Positions 1 through 9,887 of a DNA stretch of 64,000 bases are shown in pieces. Both the position numbers and the translations under genes were made by a program. The stretch is from positions 1 to 64,000 of the forward strand of contig JAFDEK010000003.1 of assembly GCA_019310385.1 (NCBI GenBank). Direction: 5' to 3'. Every line of letters begins with the position of its first letter. The stretch's first letter is position 1. The notes under the pieces were generated by a model that saw only the letters and a list, made by a program, of their open reading frames with translations, was not told where the DNA came from and ran no database searches. This DNA comes from Deltaproteobacteria bacterium. Lineage in GTDB: Bacteria; Myxococcota_A; UBA9160; UBA4427.

Positions 1-63
1 CCCAGAAGAAGTCCAAAAGGGAGAGAGTCCCCAGATCGTGAGCATTCGAACTGGGATGATTCT

Positions 64-1596
64 TCACTCGGATTGGCGATCCTCTGACGCGATGAAGTCC
101 GCGACCAGCGGCTCGAGGTAGGGGGCAATTCCCGCGGGGCGCGCCGCTTCGTAGGAAGGAAGCCGCTGGGAGGCGGCTCTGCGGCGCGCCGAGACCTCGC
201 TCTCTTCCGCGCCCGAGTGCCCCCACAGCTCGGCGATCCGGGCGTCCGCTCGCGCGAGGGCGCCCTCGTCGAGGAGCGGCTCCCCATCCCCGCCATTCGT
301 GACGACGATCAGGCTCGCCTCGCGGTCTCGCGCGTAGTAGTGGCTTCCCGACACGAGTGCGATGCGCCGGGGATGCTCGGCAAAGAGCGGCTCGATGCGA
401 TCGGAGGGGGCTTCCGAGGCCTTCGAGGGCAGGCGGCGGCCGGCAAAGGCCTCGGAAGCCGGGACGTCGCCCGCCGCCAGCAGGGTGGGGGCGACCGCGA
501 GGGTGCTCACCGGCTGGAAGATCTGTCGTGGCGGAAGTGAGGAGAGGCGTTCCGGCGATTCGCTCGACGCCTGGCCTCCCGCCTTGCTGAAGCGGGGCGG
601 TTGCCAGAGCAGCGGAACCCGGATCTGCTCCAGCCCCAGAGAGTGACCGTGGACGAGATAGCGGTCGTCTTCTCCGAAGGCCAGGCCGTGATCCGCCGTG
701 AGCAGCACTCCGAAAGGGTCGTCCCGGGCCTGGAGTTCGTCGAGCAGGCGGCCGATCTCGCGGTCGACTCGCCGGAGCACCTCGTCGTAGACGGCTTCGT
801 AGTGACTGCGGCGGGAGAGGCCGTCGATGGCCTGGGAGCGGGGGATTCCGCCGCGTCCGGACTCGTCGTCGAGGATCGGCAGCTCCCGGTCGCTGGCCTG
901 ATCGAAGGAGCGCCCCGGCGCGGAAGGCCACGCGGTGGGCCCATCAGCGGGGGACGCGTAGGGGCCGTGGAGGTCGCGATAATGCACCCAGAGGAACCAG
1001 GGGCGCTCGGTGCCGCGTACCGACGCGAGCGCGGCGTCGGTGGTTTCTGCTGCCTGGCGGGTGAGGTGCCCCGTGCCCCGGGTCTCGGACATGCGATCGT
1101 CGAAGTGCGCGAAGCCCTGGTGGAGGTTGCGAGAACGGTTGAGCTCCGGGCTGCTCACGACGGCGGTCGTGAGATAGCCGGCGGCGCGCAGCTCCTCGGC
1201 CAGGGTGATGGTGTTGCTGCGCAGGAAGCTCGCGGGGGCCGCTCGGACGCCGTGCTCCGAGGGATAGCGGGATGTGAGGATCGTCGCGACGGCGGGAGCC
1301 GACGTGGATGCCGTCGCGAAGGCCCAGGCGTAGCGAATCCCGTCGTCGCCCAGGGCGCAGATCCGGGCGCCGACCCCCGGCGTGCCCCCGTAGCAGCCGA
1401 GTCGATCCGCGCGCAGGCTGTCGACGGTGACGAGGAGCAGGTTCGGCTGCGTGCTTCTCTGGCTGCCGTTGTCGCAGCCCAGCGCGGCGCAGGCCGCCGC
1501 GACCGCCAGGGCGAGAGCGAACATTTCGCCCCAGGAGCCCACTGCTCCACCGGCGGATAGAACGCGCCGGTGGCGCTGGCGCCTCGCAGACTGCAT
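64..1596 (-). CDS. sulfatase-superfamily lipoprotein
   Basis: Exported hydrolase of the sulfatase/alkaline phosphatase superfamily. The metal-binding start is visible as LLVTVDSLRADRLGCYGG, and TADHGLAFGEDD with a following HGH supplies the second metal site. At the nucleophile position the protein reads TSAPAVATILTSRYPSEHG, so the CxPxR motif needed for formylglycine is absent; the true substrate may be a phosphoester or phosphodiester rather than a sulfate ester. A hydrophobic stretch ending AALGC followed by DN is a lipobox, which predicts outer-membrane anchoring. The start is uncertain: 1596 gives a basic n-region before the hydrophobic segment, while an ATG at 1524 gives a very short one and 1620 is also open. 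It is transcribed away from nadA. The superfamily is confident, the substrate unknown. Confidence 0.8.
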   Translation of the reverse strand: MQSARRQRHRRVLSAGGAVGSWGEMFALALAVAAACAALGCDNGSQRSTQPNLLLVTVDSLRADRLGCYGGTPGVGARICALGDDGIRYAWAFATASTSAPAVATILTSRYPSEHGVRAAPASFLRSNTITLAEELRAAGYLTTAVVSSPELNRSRNLHQGFAHFDDRMSETRGTGHLTRQAAETTDAALASVRGTERPWFLWVHYRDLHGPYASPADGPTAWPSAPGRSFDQASDRELPILDDESGRGGIPRSQAIDGLSRRSHYEAVYDEVLRRVDREIGRLLDELQARDDPFGVLLTADHGLAFGEDDRYLVHGHSLGLEQIRVPLLWQPPRFSKAGGQASSESPERLSSLPPRQIFQPVSTLAVAPTLLAAGDVPASEAFAGRRLPSKASEAPSDRIEPLFAEHPRRIALVSGSHYYARDREASLIVVTNGGDGEPLLDEGALARADARIAELWGHSGAEESEVSARRRAASQRLPSYEAARPAGIAPYLEPLVADFIASEDRQSE

Positions 1597-1688
1597 GATC
1601 GCTTGTGCCCCCACGCCCACAAGGCATAGCGAAAAAGCAGCGCGTTGCGGGATGCGCCCGCAATCGGCGGCTGCGCTAATCTTGCCCC

Positions 1689-2651
<963 letters not shown>

Positions 2652-2744
2652 GCGCCCCCGCCAGGGGCCGCAGAGCTCCCGGATCCAGTCGGACTGCACT
2701 CTTCCGCCTCAATTCGCTCTCTCCCGCGGCCGATGAGTAGACCC

Positions 2745-4607
2745 ATGTGCGGGATTGCGGGCTTCATCGGCAACGGGGATGTTGCGCTACTGGGCGAGAT
2801 GACGGACGCCCTGCGCCACCGGGGCCCCGACGCCCGTGGCCTGTGGTGGGACGCCGAGCGCCGCATCGGCCTCGGCCATCGGCGCCTCTCCATCGTCGAC
2901 CTCGAGTCGGGCGACCAGCCCATGTGGAGCGCCGACGGCGAGCTCGCCGTGGTCTTCAACGGCGAAATCTACGATTCCATGGCGCTGCGGGCGCAGCTCG
3001 AGGAGCGCGGGCACCGTTTCGTCTCTCATCACTCGGACACCGAGGTGCTGCTCCACGGCTATCGCGAGTGGGGCGACGACTTCGTCGAGCGCCTCAACGG
3101 CATGTGGGCCTTCGCGCTTTTCGACAAGCGCCGGGGGCGGCTGCTGCTCTCCCGGGATCGCTTCGGGAAGAAGCCCCTCTACTATTCCATGCAGCGCGGC
3201 ACCTTCGCCTTCGGGTCGGAGCTGAAGGCGCTGCTGCGCCATCCCGACGTCGAGGCGGTGATCTCCCGGCCTGCCCTGCGCAAATACTTTGCCTACGGGT
3301 ACATCCCCGCGCCGCACTCCCTCTACGCGGGCGTGCACAAGCTGCCGGCCGGCTGCAACCTGAGCCTCGAGCTCGCCGGCGGCGAGCCCAAGATCTCGCG
3401 CTACTGGGAGTTCACCCTCGAGCCCTTCGACCACACGCCGCCGCGCGCCGAGGAGCAGTGGGGCGAGCAGCTGGTCGAGCTGCTCGATGCCGCGGTGTCC
3501 CGGCGCTTGATCTCGGACGTTCCCCTCGGCGTGTTCCTGAGCGGCGGCATCGACTCCTCCGCAGTGGCGGGCCTGGCCGCGCGCCATCTTCCACCGGGAG
3601 AGCTGCGCACCTTCGCGGTGGGCTTTCGCGAGGCCAGCTTCGACGAGAGCATCCATGCCGAGCGCGCCGCGGCCCACGTGGGCTCGCGACATCGCTGCGC
3701 GACTCTCTCGCCCGACGCTGCCCTCGAGGTGCTGCCGGAGATCCTCGCCGGTCTGGACGAGCCCATGGGCGACAGCTCGCTTCTGCCCACCTGGCTGCTC
3801 TGCCGCGAGGCCCGGCGCGAGGTGCGCGTGGCCCTCGGCGGCGACGGCGCCGACGAGCTCTTCGCCGGCTACGACCCCTTTCGTGCCTTGCGTCTCGCCG
3901 AAACCTATGACCGCGTGCTTCCCCGGCGCGTTCACCAGGCCATACGACTGCTCGCCGCGCGACTTCCCACCTCCCACCGGAACATCAGCTTCGACTTCAA
4001 GGTCAAGCGCGCGCTGGCCGGTCTCTCCTATCCGAGCAGGATGTGGAACCCGGTCTGGATGGGCCCCCTCGAGCCCGGGCAGATCGAAGAGCTCTTCGCG
4101 GAGCCCGTCGATCCCGAGGAGCTCTACTCCGAGGCCATCGAGTGCTGGGAGCGCTGCGCGGGCGAGTCCCCGGTCGACCGCACCCTGCAGTTCTTTACCC
4201 GCCTCTATCTCGAGAACGGCATCCTCGCCAAGGTAGACAGGGCGAGCATGTTGCACGGGCTCGAGGTGCGGTCTCCCTTCCTCGACATCGAGCTCGTGGA
4301 CTTCGTGCGCCGCATTCCCCACCGCTACAAGCTACGGGGGGGCGAAACGAAGTACCTGCTCAAGCGCGCCCTCGAGCCGCTACTGCCTCGCGAGATCCTC
4401 TACCGCAAGAAGAAGGGCTTCGGTGTGCCCGTCGGGCGCTGGTTCAAGGATGGGCAGCTCGGCTGGGACACGGGGCCGGCCGCTGCAGGCTTCCACGCGG
4501 GCTTTCGCGAGCGCTTGCTGGCCGAGCACCGTAGCGGTCGCGCCGACCATCGCCTCTATCTCTGGAGCCAGTGGCTGCTCGACCACATGCCCATCGATCA
4601 CGCCTGA
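2745..4607 (+). CDS. asnB: asparagine synthetase (glutamine-hydrolysing) family amidotransferase
   Basis: Two-domain glutamine amidotransferase that makes asparagine or, in polysaccharide/exosortase loci, amidates a sugar. The start is set at ATG 2745 rather than the in-frame ATG 2733, because the Ntn-hydrolase domain needs Cys directly after the initiator Met (MCGIAGFIG). The class II GATase domain fills about residues 1-200 (RHRGPDARG, FNGEIYD). The synthetase PP-loop SGGIDSS lies near residue 266, with GGDGADELFAGY and EVRSPFLD further on. The length, about 620 residues, matches AsnB/AsnO and also the amidotransferases that accompany exosortase A systems. No polysaccharide genes adjoin it, so plain asparagine synthesis is the simplest reading; the PEP-CTERM-like proteins elsewhere keep the other option open. 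Confidence 0.88.
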   Translation: MCGIAGFIGNGDVALLGEMTDALRHRGPDARGLWWDAERRIGLGHRRLSIVDLESGDQPMWSADGELAVVFNGEIYDSMALRAQLEERGHRFVSHHSDTEVLLHGYREWGDDFVERLNGMWAFALFDKRRGRLLLSRDRFGKKPLYYSMQRGTFAFGSELKALLRHPDVEAVISRPALRKYFAYGYIPAPHSLYAGVHKLPAGCNLSLELAGGEPKISRYWEFTLEPFDHTPPRAEEQWGEQLVELLDAAVSRRLISDVPLGVFLSGGIDSSAVAGLAARHLPPGELRTFAVGFREASFDESIHAERAAAHVGSRHRCATLSPDAALEVLPEILAGLDEPMGDSSLLPTWLLCREARREVRVALGGDGADELFAGYDPFRALRLAETYDRVLPRRVHQAIRLLAARLPTSHRNISFDFKVKRALAGLSYPSRMWNPVWMGPLEPGQIEELFAEPVDPEELYSEAIECWERCAGESPVDRTLQFFTRLYLENGILAKVDRASMLHGLEVRSPFLDIELVDFVRRIPHRYKLRGGETKYLLKRALEPLLPREILYRKKKGFGVPVGRWFKDGQLGWDTGPAAAGFHAGFRERLLAEHRSGRADHRLYLWSQWLLDHMPIDHA

Positions 4608-4669
4608 GCTCGCCGGCGCTGCGCCTGCGACGGGCCTCCCGGCTCTGCCATCTCCGCTATGCTGCGCCC

Positions 4670-6796
4670 GTGGTGCCCCGAGGCTTCGCTTCCGCTCTCA
4701 GGGCGGCGGGTCTTCTGCTGCTCCTGACCCTGTATCCCTTCGTCGCATGCGCTCCGCCGGAGCCGCCCCGGACGCTCATGCGTCCCGCCCATCGCTTCGT
4801 CGACGCCCGTCTGGGCCTCGCTGGTGGAGCTTCCGGCGAGGCCATCATTCGCGACGAGCAGCGCATGGTCCTCCGCGCCCACGCGAGCGCTCCCCTGCTA
4901 CACGAGAGCGACGTCGCGCTACCGGCCGACGGGAGCTTCCGTTCCCAGCTCGAGCTGCCCGATGCGCTGTCGGGCGCCGAGCGTATCCTCGTCTCACCCA
5001 TGATCCAGATCGACCAGCGCTGGGAGCTGCTGCCGCCAGTCCTGGCCGCAGTGAGCGAGGGCCGGCAGGTCACTCTCCAGCTCGATCTGCCCGAGGAGGC
5101 CGCGGGGGCGAAGGCCACTGTGGCGCTCCAGGGTCATCGACCCCTCTTCGGCCCCGGCGAGCGCATTGCGACCGCGTCCATCGACGTGGTGGCCGGCGCG
5201 AGACTCGATTTCGGGATCGGGATCCTGGAGCTGGCCCGCAGCCAGGGCCCCGTGGCCTTCTCCGTCGAAGCCTGTGAAGAGGAGGCCGGCTGCCGGGAGC
5301 TCTTCCGCGAGCTTCTGGCTTCCGAGCCCGCCGGCTGGCACGACCGCTCACTCGCCCTGGATGAGCTGGCGGGTCGGCGGGTCCGCTTCGAGTTCGCGAC
5401 CGAGATCCTGTCGCCGGCCGAGCAGGCCTGGTCCCTTCCCCTCTGGTCGAACCCCACCCTCTTCGTTCCATCGCAGCGCCGGGCCGAGGACTTCAACATC
5501 GTGCTGATCTCCCTCGACACCCTGCGTGCCGACCATCTCACCAGCTACGGCTACCCCTTGGATACGGCGCCCTTCATGGACGAGCACTTCGGCCAGGGCG
5601 GAACGATCTTCGACAACCCCGTCGCGGCGGCGGCCAGCACCGGCCCGTCCCACATGAGCATCTTCACCGGCCTCTACCCCTCGGTGCACAACGTTGTCGA
5701 GGGGCTGAACAAGCTCTCCCCCGTCGTCCCCACCCTGGCCGAAGCGCTGCGCGACCACGGCTTCGTGACGGGCGCCATCACGGAGAACGCCGCCATCGTA
5801 CTCGGCAAGGGCTTCGGCCGGGGCTTCGAGTCGTATCTCGAGAACAAGGGCAGTGACGTCTGGGGCTTCGAGGGGCAGGTGGATCGTAGCTTCGACCGCG
5901 CCGTCGAGTTCTTCGAGCGCCGCCAGGACCAGCGCTTCTTTCTCTTCCTTCACACCTATCAGGTCCACTACCCCTACGCGCCGCCCGAAGCCTACGCGGC
6001 GCTCTTTCCCGAGCCGCCCGCGGGCCGACCGCCCCATGCGTCACTCTCGCCGGAGCGCAATCCCGCCCTCTACGATCGCGAGATCCGCTACGTCGACGAT
6101 CAGATGCGCCGACTCTTCGAGGCCATGGAAGCGCGGGGCATTGCGGACGAGACCCTCGTGGTGGTCACGTCCGACCACGGCGACGAGTTCATGGAGCACG
6201 GCCTGCTCGATCACGGCGGCAATGTCCACGACGACGTGGTGAACGTGCCGCTGCTCTTCCACGGCCCGGGCGTGCCCGCCGGCCGCCGGGTCGCCCAGCC
6301 GACGGGACACGTGGACGTGATGCCGACCCTGCTGGATCTCGTCGGTGCCGCGCCGCCGGCGCTCGTGCAGGGGCGCAGCATGGCGGCGTTGCTGCGCGGC
6401 GAGGTGGACGCTCTAGAAGAGCGTCCAGTCTACAGTGAGACCTGGGTGCCCTGGGCCCGGGTCGCGGGCCAGAAGAAGGTCCGGCGCATCCAGACGCCCA
6501 CCATCGGGGTACGTCTCGGCGACCGCAAGCTCGTGCGTCATCCCAAGTGGAACGCCCACGGCTACAAGCTCTACGACCTCGCGAGCGACCCGCGCGAGGA
6601 GCAGGATCTCTACCGCGAGCAGCGCGACGCGGCGGGCGATCTGCAGAAGCTGCTCGACACTTATCTGGAACGTTCGGCCGAGCGGCGAAAGGAGATCGCG
6701 CGCCGGGAACGCGAAGCGGCCCTCGAGAGTGAGCGCGATCTCACCATCGATCCCGAACGTGAAGAGAAGCTTCGGGCGCTGGGGTATCTCGAGTAG
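4670..6796 (+). CDS. sulfatase-superfamily lipoprotein with N-terminal extension
   Basis: Large (about 709 residues) exported hydrolase. A signal segment ending YPFVAC with Cys as acylation site follows the GTG start at 4670 (GTG 4673 is equally possible); earlier in-frame starts would overlap asnB and bury the signal. About 240 residues without a recognised domain precede the sulfatase fold, which begins NIVLISLDTLRADHLTSYG and includes VVTSDHGDEFMEHGLLDHGG. The nucleophile position reads STGPSHMSIFTGLYPSVH: Thr or Ser replaces the formylglycine Cys. The C-terminus, EKLRALGYLE, is the ending usual in this family, so the protein is complete although its TAG stop overlaps the first base of the downstream insertion sequence. 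The substrate is unknown. Confidence 0.82.
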   Translation: MVPRGFASALRAAGLLLLLTLYPFVACAPPEPPRTLMRPAHRFVDARLGLAGGASGEAIIRDEQRMVLRAHASAPLLHESDVALPADGSFRSQLELPDALSGAERILVSPMIQIDQRWELLPPVLAAVSEGRQVTLQLDLPEEAAGAKATVALQGHRPLFGPGERIATASIDVVAGARLDFGIGILELARSQGPVAFSVEACEEEAGCRELFRELLASEPAGWHDRSLALDELAGRRVRFEFATEILSPAEQAWSLPLWSNPTLFVPSQRRAEDFNIVLISLDTLRADHLTSYGYPLDTAPFMDEHFGQGGTIFDNPVAAAASTGPSHMSIFTGLYPSVHNVVEGLNKLSPVVPTLAEALRDHGFVTGAITENAAIVLGKGFGRGFESYLENKGSDVWGFEGQVDRSFDRAVEFFERRQDQRFFLFLHTYQVHYPYAPPEAYAALFPEPPAGRPPHASLSPERNPALYDREIRYVDDQMRRLFEAMEARGIADETLVVVTSDHGDEFMEHGLLDHGGNVHDDVVNVPLLFHGPGVPAGRRVAQPTGHVDVMPTLLDLVGAAPPALVQGRSMAALLRGEVDALEERPVYSETWVPWARVAGQKKVRRIQTPTIGVRLGDRKLVRHPKWNAHGYKLYDLASDPREEQDLYREQRDAAGDLQKLLDTYLERSAERRKEIARREREAALESERDLTIDPEREEKLRALGYLE

Positions 6797-6820
6797 GTTG
6801 TGCCCGGAAGAATCGTGCTG
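6796..6820 (+). repeat. left terminal inverted repeat of the IS
   Basis: Begins GGTTGTGCCCGGAAGA and matches the reverse complement of 8000-8024 at 23 of 25 positions, with mismatches at positions 8 and 17. It lies directly at the end of the sulfatase gene. Confidence 0.8.
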
Positions 6821-6846
6821 GCCCGGATCTCGCATTGCTCGTGGTC

Positions 6847-7947
6847 ATGGTCGAGCCGGGCCCGCACTTCACGCCGCCTTTTTGCCCCAACCCGTGCTGT
6901 GATTTCCATCGCAATTCAGCGGGTTGGCGCTTCAAGAAGGACGGCCACCACCTGCGCCGCTTCGACGAGCAGCACATCCAGCGGTACCGCTGTCATCATT
7001 GCCGCCGTTCCTTCAGTTCACAGACCTTCTCCACCACCTACTGGCTCAAGCGTCCCGACCTGCTCGAAGAGGTCCTCCACGGCCTCCTCTCCTGCTCCTG
7101 CTACCGCCAGATGGGCCGTGCCCGGCGCGTCTCGCCCTCGACCATCGCCCTGCAGGCCGCCCGCCTCGGCCGCCACATGATGCTCGTCCACGAGCTTTGG
7201 CGGCCCCGAGGCGCCCCCGAGGAGGCCATCGTCCTCGACGGCTTCGAGACCTTCGAGTACAGCCAGTACTGGATCACCCATCTCAACACCGTCACGGGCG
7301 CCACGAGCCACTTCACCTACGCGACCACCGTGGCCGAGCTGCGCCGCAAGGGGCGCATGACGGCGCGCCAGAAGCGGCGGCGCACCGAGCTCGAGACCCG
7401 CTACGGCCGGCCCGACCCCAAGGCCATCGAGAAGAGCGTCGCCGCGGCGCTGGCCCTGGTCGTCCCGCCGGGCTCACCCGAAGTGACCTTGCTGACCGAC
7501 GAGCACCCGGCCTATGCGCGGGCTCTGCGGCGGCTGCCAGACCGGGAGTTTCGGCACGAGATGACGTCTTCGAAGGCCCGGCGCACGCCGGGCAACCCAC
7601 TCTTTCCCGCGAACCTGCTGCATCTCTTGATGCGTCACTCGGGGTCGAACCAGAAGCGGGAGACGATCGCGTGGTCCAAGCGCAACCAGTCGATGTACTG
7701 GCGTGAGGTGGTGCACCGGATGTGGCGCAACTGGGTGAAGCACTTCTCCGAGCGGCGCAAGGACGAGAGCCCGGCCATGCGGCTGGGATTGGTCGATCGG
7801 CTACTCACCTGGCCCGAGATCCTCGCGCAGCGGCTCTTCGCCACGCGCATCCCGCTGGGCGGACCACTCGAGGACTACTACTGGGGGCGGATCCCGACCC
7901 GGCAGATGCCCCGGGCGCGGGAGCATCGGCTGCGGTACGCGTACTGA
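6847..7947 (+). CDS. IS1-like transposase (single ORF)
   Basis: Probable DDE transposase of the insertion sequence around it. Near the N-terminus is a zinc-ribbon-like set of cysteines (CPNPCC about residues 13-18, and YRCHHCRRSF about 47-56), as in the InsA part of IS1. Candidate catalytic acids are D131 (VLDGFETF), D218 (LLTDEHPAY) and E272 (KRETIAWSK), which resemble the IS1 InsB core. Unlike IS1, no programmed frameshift is needed: both parts are in one frame of about 366 codons. ATG 6847 was chosen; TTG 6835 and GTG 6841 are in frame upstream. Nothing suggests truncation, so the copy may be active. The family assignment is from motif resemblance only. Confidence 0.75.
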   Translation: MVEPGPHFTPPFCPNPCCDFHRNSAGWRFKKDGHHLRRFDEQHIQRYRCHHCRRSFSSQTFSTTYWLKRPDLLEEVLHGLLSCSCYRQMGRARRVSPSTIALQAARLGRHMMLVHELWRPRGAPEEAIVLDGFETFEYSQYWITHLNTVTGATSHFTYATTVAELRRKGRMTARQKRRRTELETRYGRPDPKAIEKSVAAALALVVPPGSPEVTLLTDEHPAYARALRRLPDREFRHEMTSSKARRTPGNPLFPANLLHLLMRHSGSNQKRETIAWSKRNQSMYWREVVHRMWRNWVKHFSERRKDESPAMRLGLVDRLLTWPEILAQRLFATRIPLGGPLEDYYWGRIPTRQMPRAREHRLRYAY

Positions 7948-7999
7948 GGCACAGGTGAGGGTCCTGGCGGGGGGCCCGAGCGCTCGTTCAACTCAGCGG

Positions 8000-8024
8000 C
8001 AGCACGAATCTTCCGGACACAACC
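8000..8024 (-). repeat. right terminal inverted repeat of the IS
   Basis: Read on the minus strand it begins GGTTGTGTCCGGAAGA and pairs with 6796-6820. Outside it, base 8025 is a spacer and the CBS gene stop codon begins at 8026. Confidence 0.8.
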
Positions 8025-8025
8025 C

Positions 8026-8433
8026 TCAGGGCTCGATGGCCTCGGTGAGGTCGGTGAGCTCGCCCGCGATCACGCCCAGCAGGTCGTCGCTGGAGACCAG
8101 GCCCTCGAGGCGCCCCTGATCGTCCACGACGATGAGGCGCCGGATGCGCTCGTTGCGCATGGTGCGTACCACCTCGTCGAAGTTCCGGTCGCCCTCGAGG
8201 AGGATCGGATCTCCGGACATCGCATCCTGGAGCTGGGTCTTGCCGGGGTCGCGCCCTTCGGCCATCACGCGCACCACCAGATCGCGGTCGGTGATGATGC
8301 CCAGGGGAACGTCGCCGTCCACCACCACCACGGTCCCGATCCCCTCCTGGCTCATGAGAGTCGCGGCATCCTTGCAGGTGGCCTCCGGGGGCAGCGTCTG
8401 CACCGTTCTTCGAATCAGTTTCTCGATCGCCAT
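8026..8433 (-). CDS. tandem CBS-domain protein
   Basis: Small soluble protein of 135 residues built of two CBS motifs that together form one Bateman module, which typically binds adenosine nucleotides. Each motif ends in the expected strand: TVVVVDGDVPLGIITDRDL and RLIVVDDQGRLEGLVSSDDL. No effector domain is attached, so it is probably a stand-alone sensor. The start is ATG 8433, because AGGAGG lies about seven bases upstream on the minus strand; an upstream in-frame start at 8496 has no such site. A similar protein is encoded at 38095-38511. The partner is unknown. Confidence 0.85.
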   Translation of the reverse strand: MAIEKLIRRTVQTLPPEATCKDAATLMSQEGIGTVVVVDGDVPLGIITDRDLVVRVMAEGRDPGKTQLQDAMSGDPILLEGDRNFDEVVRTMRNERIRRLIVVDDQGRLEGLVSSDDLLGVIAGELTDLTEAIEP

Positions 8434-8650
8434 GGGGGCCTCCTTTGCACTCACTTGAGCTCGCCTGGGCTCGCGCATCGCGGCGAGTGGCCGCACCGAC
8501 TTGCGAGCGAGTCAGACGGTAGAACGGATGCTCACATCCTACCAAGCCCGGCGCGATCCGCTGCGTCGGATATGGGAATTTGGGGCAGATTGGGGCAGAT
8601 GGCGAGGGGGAGCAGCCTGCGGACAGGGCAGGGGAGCGGAAGCGGGGCGC

Positions 8651-9289
8651 CTACGCGGGCGCCGGAGCCGCCCGGCGGCCCGCAGCTGGCTTCGCTCCAG
8701 CTTCTCGTCCACGTCCCGCTTCCGTGTCTTCGAAGAGCGACTGCACTTCGCGCAGACACAGCAGCAAGCGTCGGTAGAGGTGGATCTTGAGACCCTCGAG
8801 GATCGCGAAGCCGATCAGAGCGAAGATGCTGGAGGTCAACGCCACGGCCAGGGCGCTGAGCTCGAGGGAGGCATTGGCCTGGTGCATGGAGACGAAGAGG
8901 ATGAGCATGCCCACGGTGGTGCCGATGAAGCCGATGGGGGGCAGGAGGCTCGCGAACATGGTGATGAGCCGCGTGTAATAGAGGTCGTACTCGTTCATCA
9001 CGTACTGGCGGCCGGCGTCGAAGATCATGTCCGGCGGGTGTTCTTCGGCGTCTGCGGTCTGTAGGGATTTGCGCAGGATGCGGAGGAGCAGCAGGGCCAG
9101 GGGCTCGACGTCGTCGTGGTTGCCCTGTTGGAGGGCGCTGCGAAGCTCGCCTCGCTCCATGCGTCGGGTCGCGCTCCAGGCCTGGAAGGAGAGCTTGAGG
9201 CCGCGGTAGAAGGGCACCCAGACGACCACGAGGGCGAAGAGGGTGACGAGCCAGGTCAGGGATTCTCCGCCCAGGAGGGTGTCGATCAT
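8651..9289 (-). CDS. MotA/TolQ/ExbB-type proton channel protein
   Basis: Inner-membrane protein of 212 residues resembling the ExbB/TolQ stator that couples the proton gradient to an envelope machine. There is an N-terminal membrane segment (about residues 12-32), then a cytoplasmic loop, then two further membrane segments around SLLPPIGFIGTTVGMLILF and ALAVALTSSIFALIGFAIL, the conserved core of the family. The Ala/Pro/Arg-rich tail is variable. It is last in the eight-gene minus-strand run whose first members encode heme and DUF1501 proteins, and it pairs logically with the ExbD-like and TonB-like proteins upstream. The specific target is unknown. Confidence 0.8.
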   Translation of the reverse strand: MIDTLLGGESLTWLVTLFALVVVWVPFYRGLKLSFQAWSATRRMERGELRSALQQGNHDDVEPLALLLLRILRKSLQTADAEEHPPDMIFDAGRQYVMNEYDLYYTRLITMFASLLPPIGFIGTTVGMLILFVSMHQANASLELSALAVALTSSIFALIGFAILEGLKIHLYRRLLLCLREVQSLFEDTEAGRGREAGAKPAAGRRAAPAPA

Positions 9290-9344
9290 GCTTGGATTCC
9301 TTCGTTGCTGTTCAGGGGGGCAGGGACCTCGAGTGGCGCGGATG

Positions 9345-9887
9345 TCATCCCCGCCACTTGCTGTCCTTGAGTCGCTCCAGCGCTACTTCGAGGGTGTTCT
9401 GCTCGCCGATGGGGTAGTTGACGAGCATGGTTCCCCGGCCCTGGTAGCGCCGGTCGATGTCGTCGATCACCCGCTGTACGCGGCGCGGGTAGCGCATCTG
9501 GACCAGGATCTCCGCCTGGGCGAAGCGCAGGTTGGCGTCCAGGGAGATGAGCTCCGGGTGGCCGCTGGGCCACTCCGGGCGCAGCAGCGGATCGAGGTGG
9601 GTGCCCATGTAGGTGGCCATGAAGTCGTCGAAGATCGAGATGCTCCGGGAGTCCCGGCGCTCGATCATGCTCGCCATGGTCTCGTGGAAGGCCAGCATGT
9701 CCGAGAGGGCGCGCCGCATCTCGACCTTGCGCTGGGCCAGGGCCTCGCCGCCCAGGGGTGCGCTGTCCTCGACGTTGATCTGCTGGAATGCCACCTCGTC
9801 GAAACCGTCGCTCAGGCAGCCGCCGAGGAGGCCACTGAGGGTCACGACGAGCAGGAGACGGGGCAGGGCGCTTCGCTTGGCCATCAT
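9345..9887 (-). CDS. lipoprotein of unknown function
   Basis: Protein of 180 residues with a clear lipoprotein signal: basic start MMAKRSALPR, hydrophobic core, then LLGGC with Cys near residue 23. The rest is hydrophilic and probably helical, with no family I recognise. Its ATG overlaps the stop of the preceding gene by four bases (ATGA), which implies translational coupling to the large helical periplasmic protein upstream. It lies between that gene and the ExbB-like gene, so it is likely an outer-membrane-anchored part of the same motor complex; this is inference from position. Confidence 0.7.
   Translation of the reverse strand: MMAKRSALPRLLLVVTLSGLLGGCLSDGFDEVAFQQINVEDSAPLGGEALAQRKVEMRRALSDMLAFHETMASMIERRDSRSISIFDDFMATYMGTHLDPLLRPEWPSGHPELISLDANLRFAQAEILVQMRYPRRVQRVIDDIDRRYQGRGTMLVNYPIGEQNTLEVALERLKDSKWRG

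Larger units (their letters stand above)
6796..8024 (+). mobile_element. IS1-like insertion sequence, about 1.23 kb
   Basis: An apparently intact insertion sequence with one transposase gene bounded by imperfect terminal inverted repeats (left 6796-6820, right 8000-8024, 23 of 25 bases matching). The ends begin GGTTGTG. The left end shares its first base with the TAG stop of the upstream sulfatase gene, and the right end lies one base from the stop codon of the convergent CBS gene, so neither neighbour is interrupted. No target-site duplication is visible: the left flank reads CTCGAGTA and the right flank CTCAGGG. Confidence 0.8.

Noticed and set aside
2787..4322. 511-codon minus-strand frame opposite asnB
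   Set aside because: Antisense shadow; the plus strand has all asparagine synthetase motifs.
6788..8034. Target-site duplication around the insertion sequence
   Set aside because: The flanks CTCGAGTA and CTCAGGG share only the first three bases and give no convincing direct repeat.
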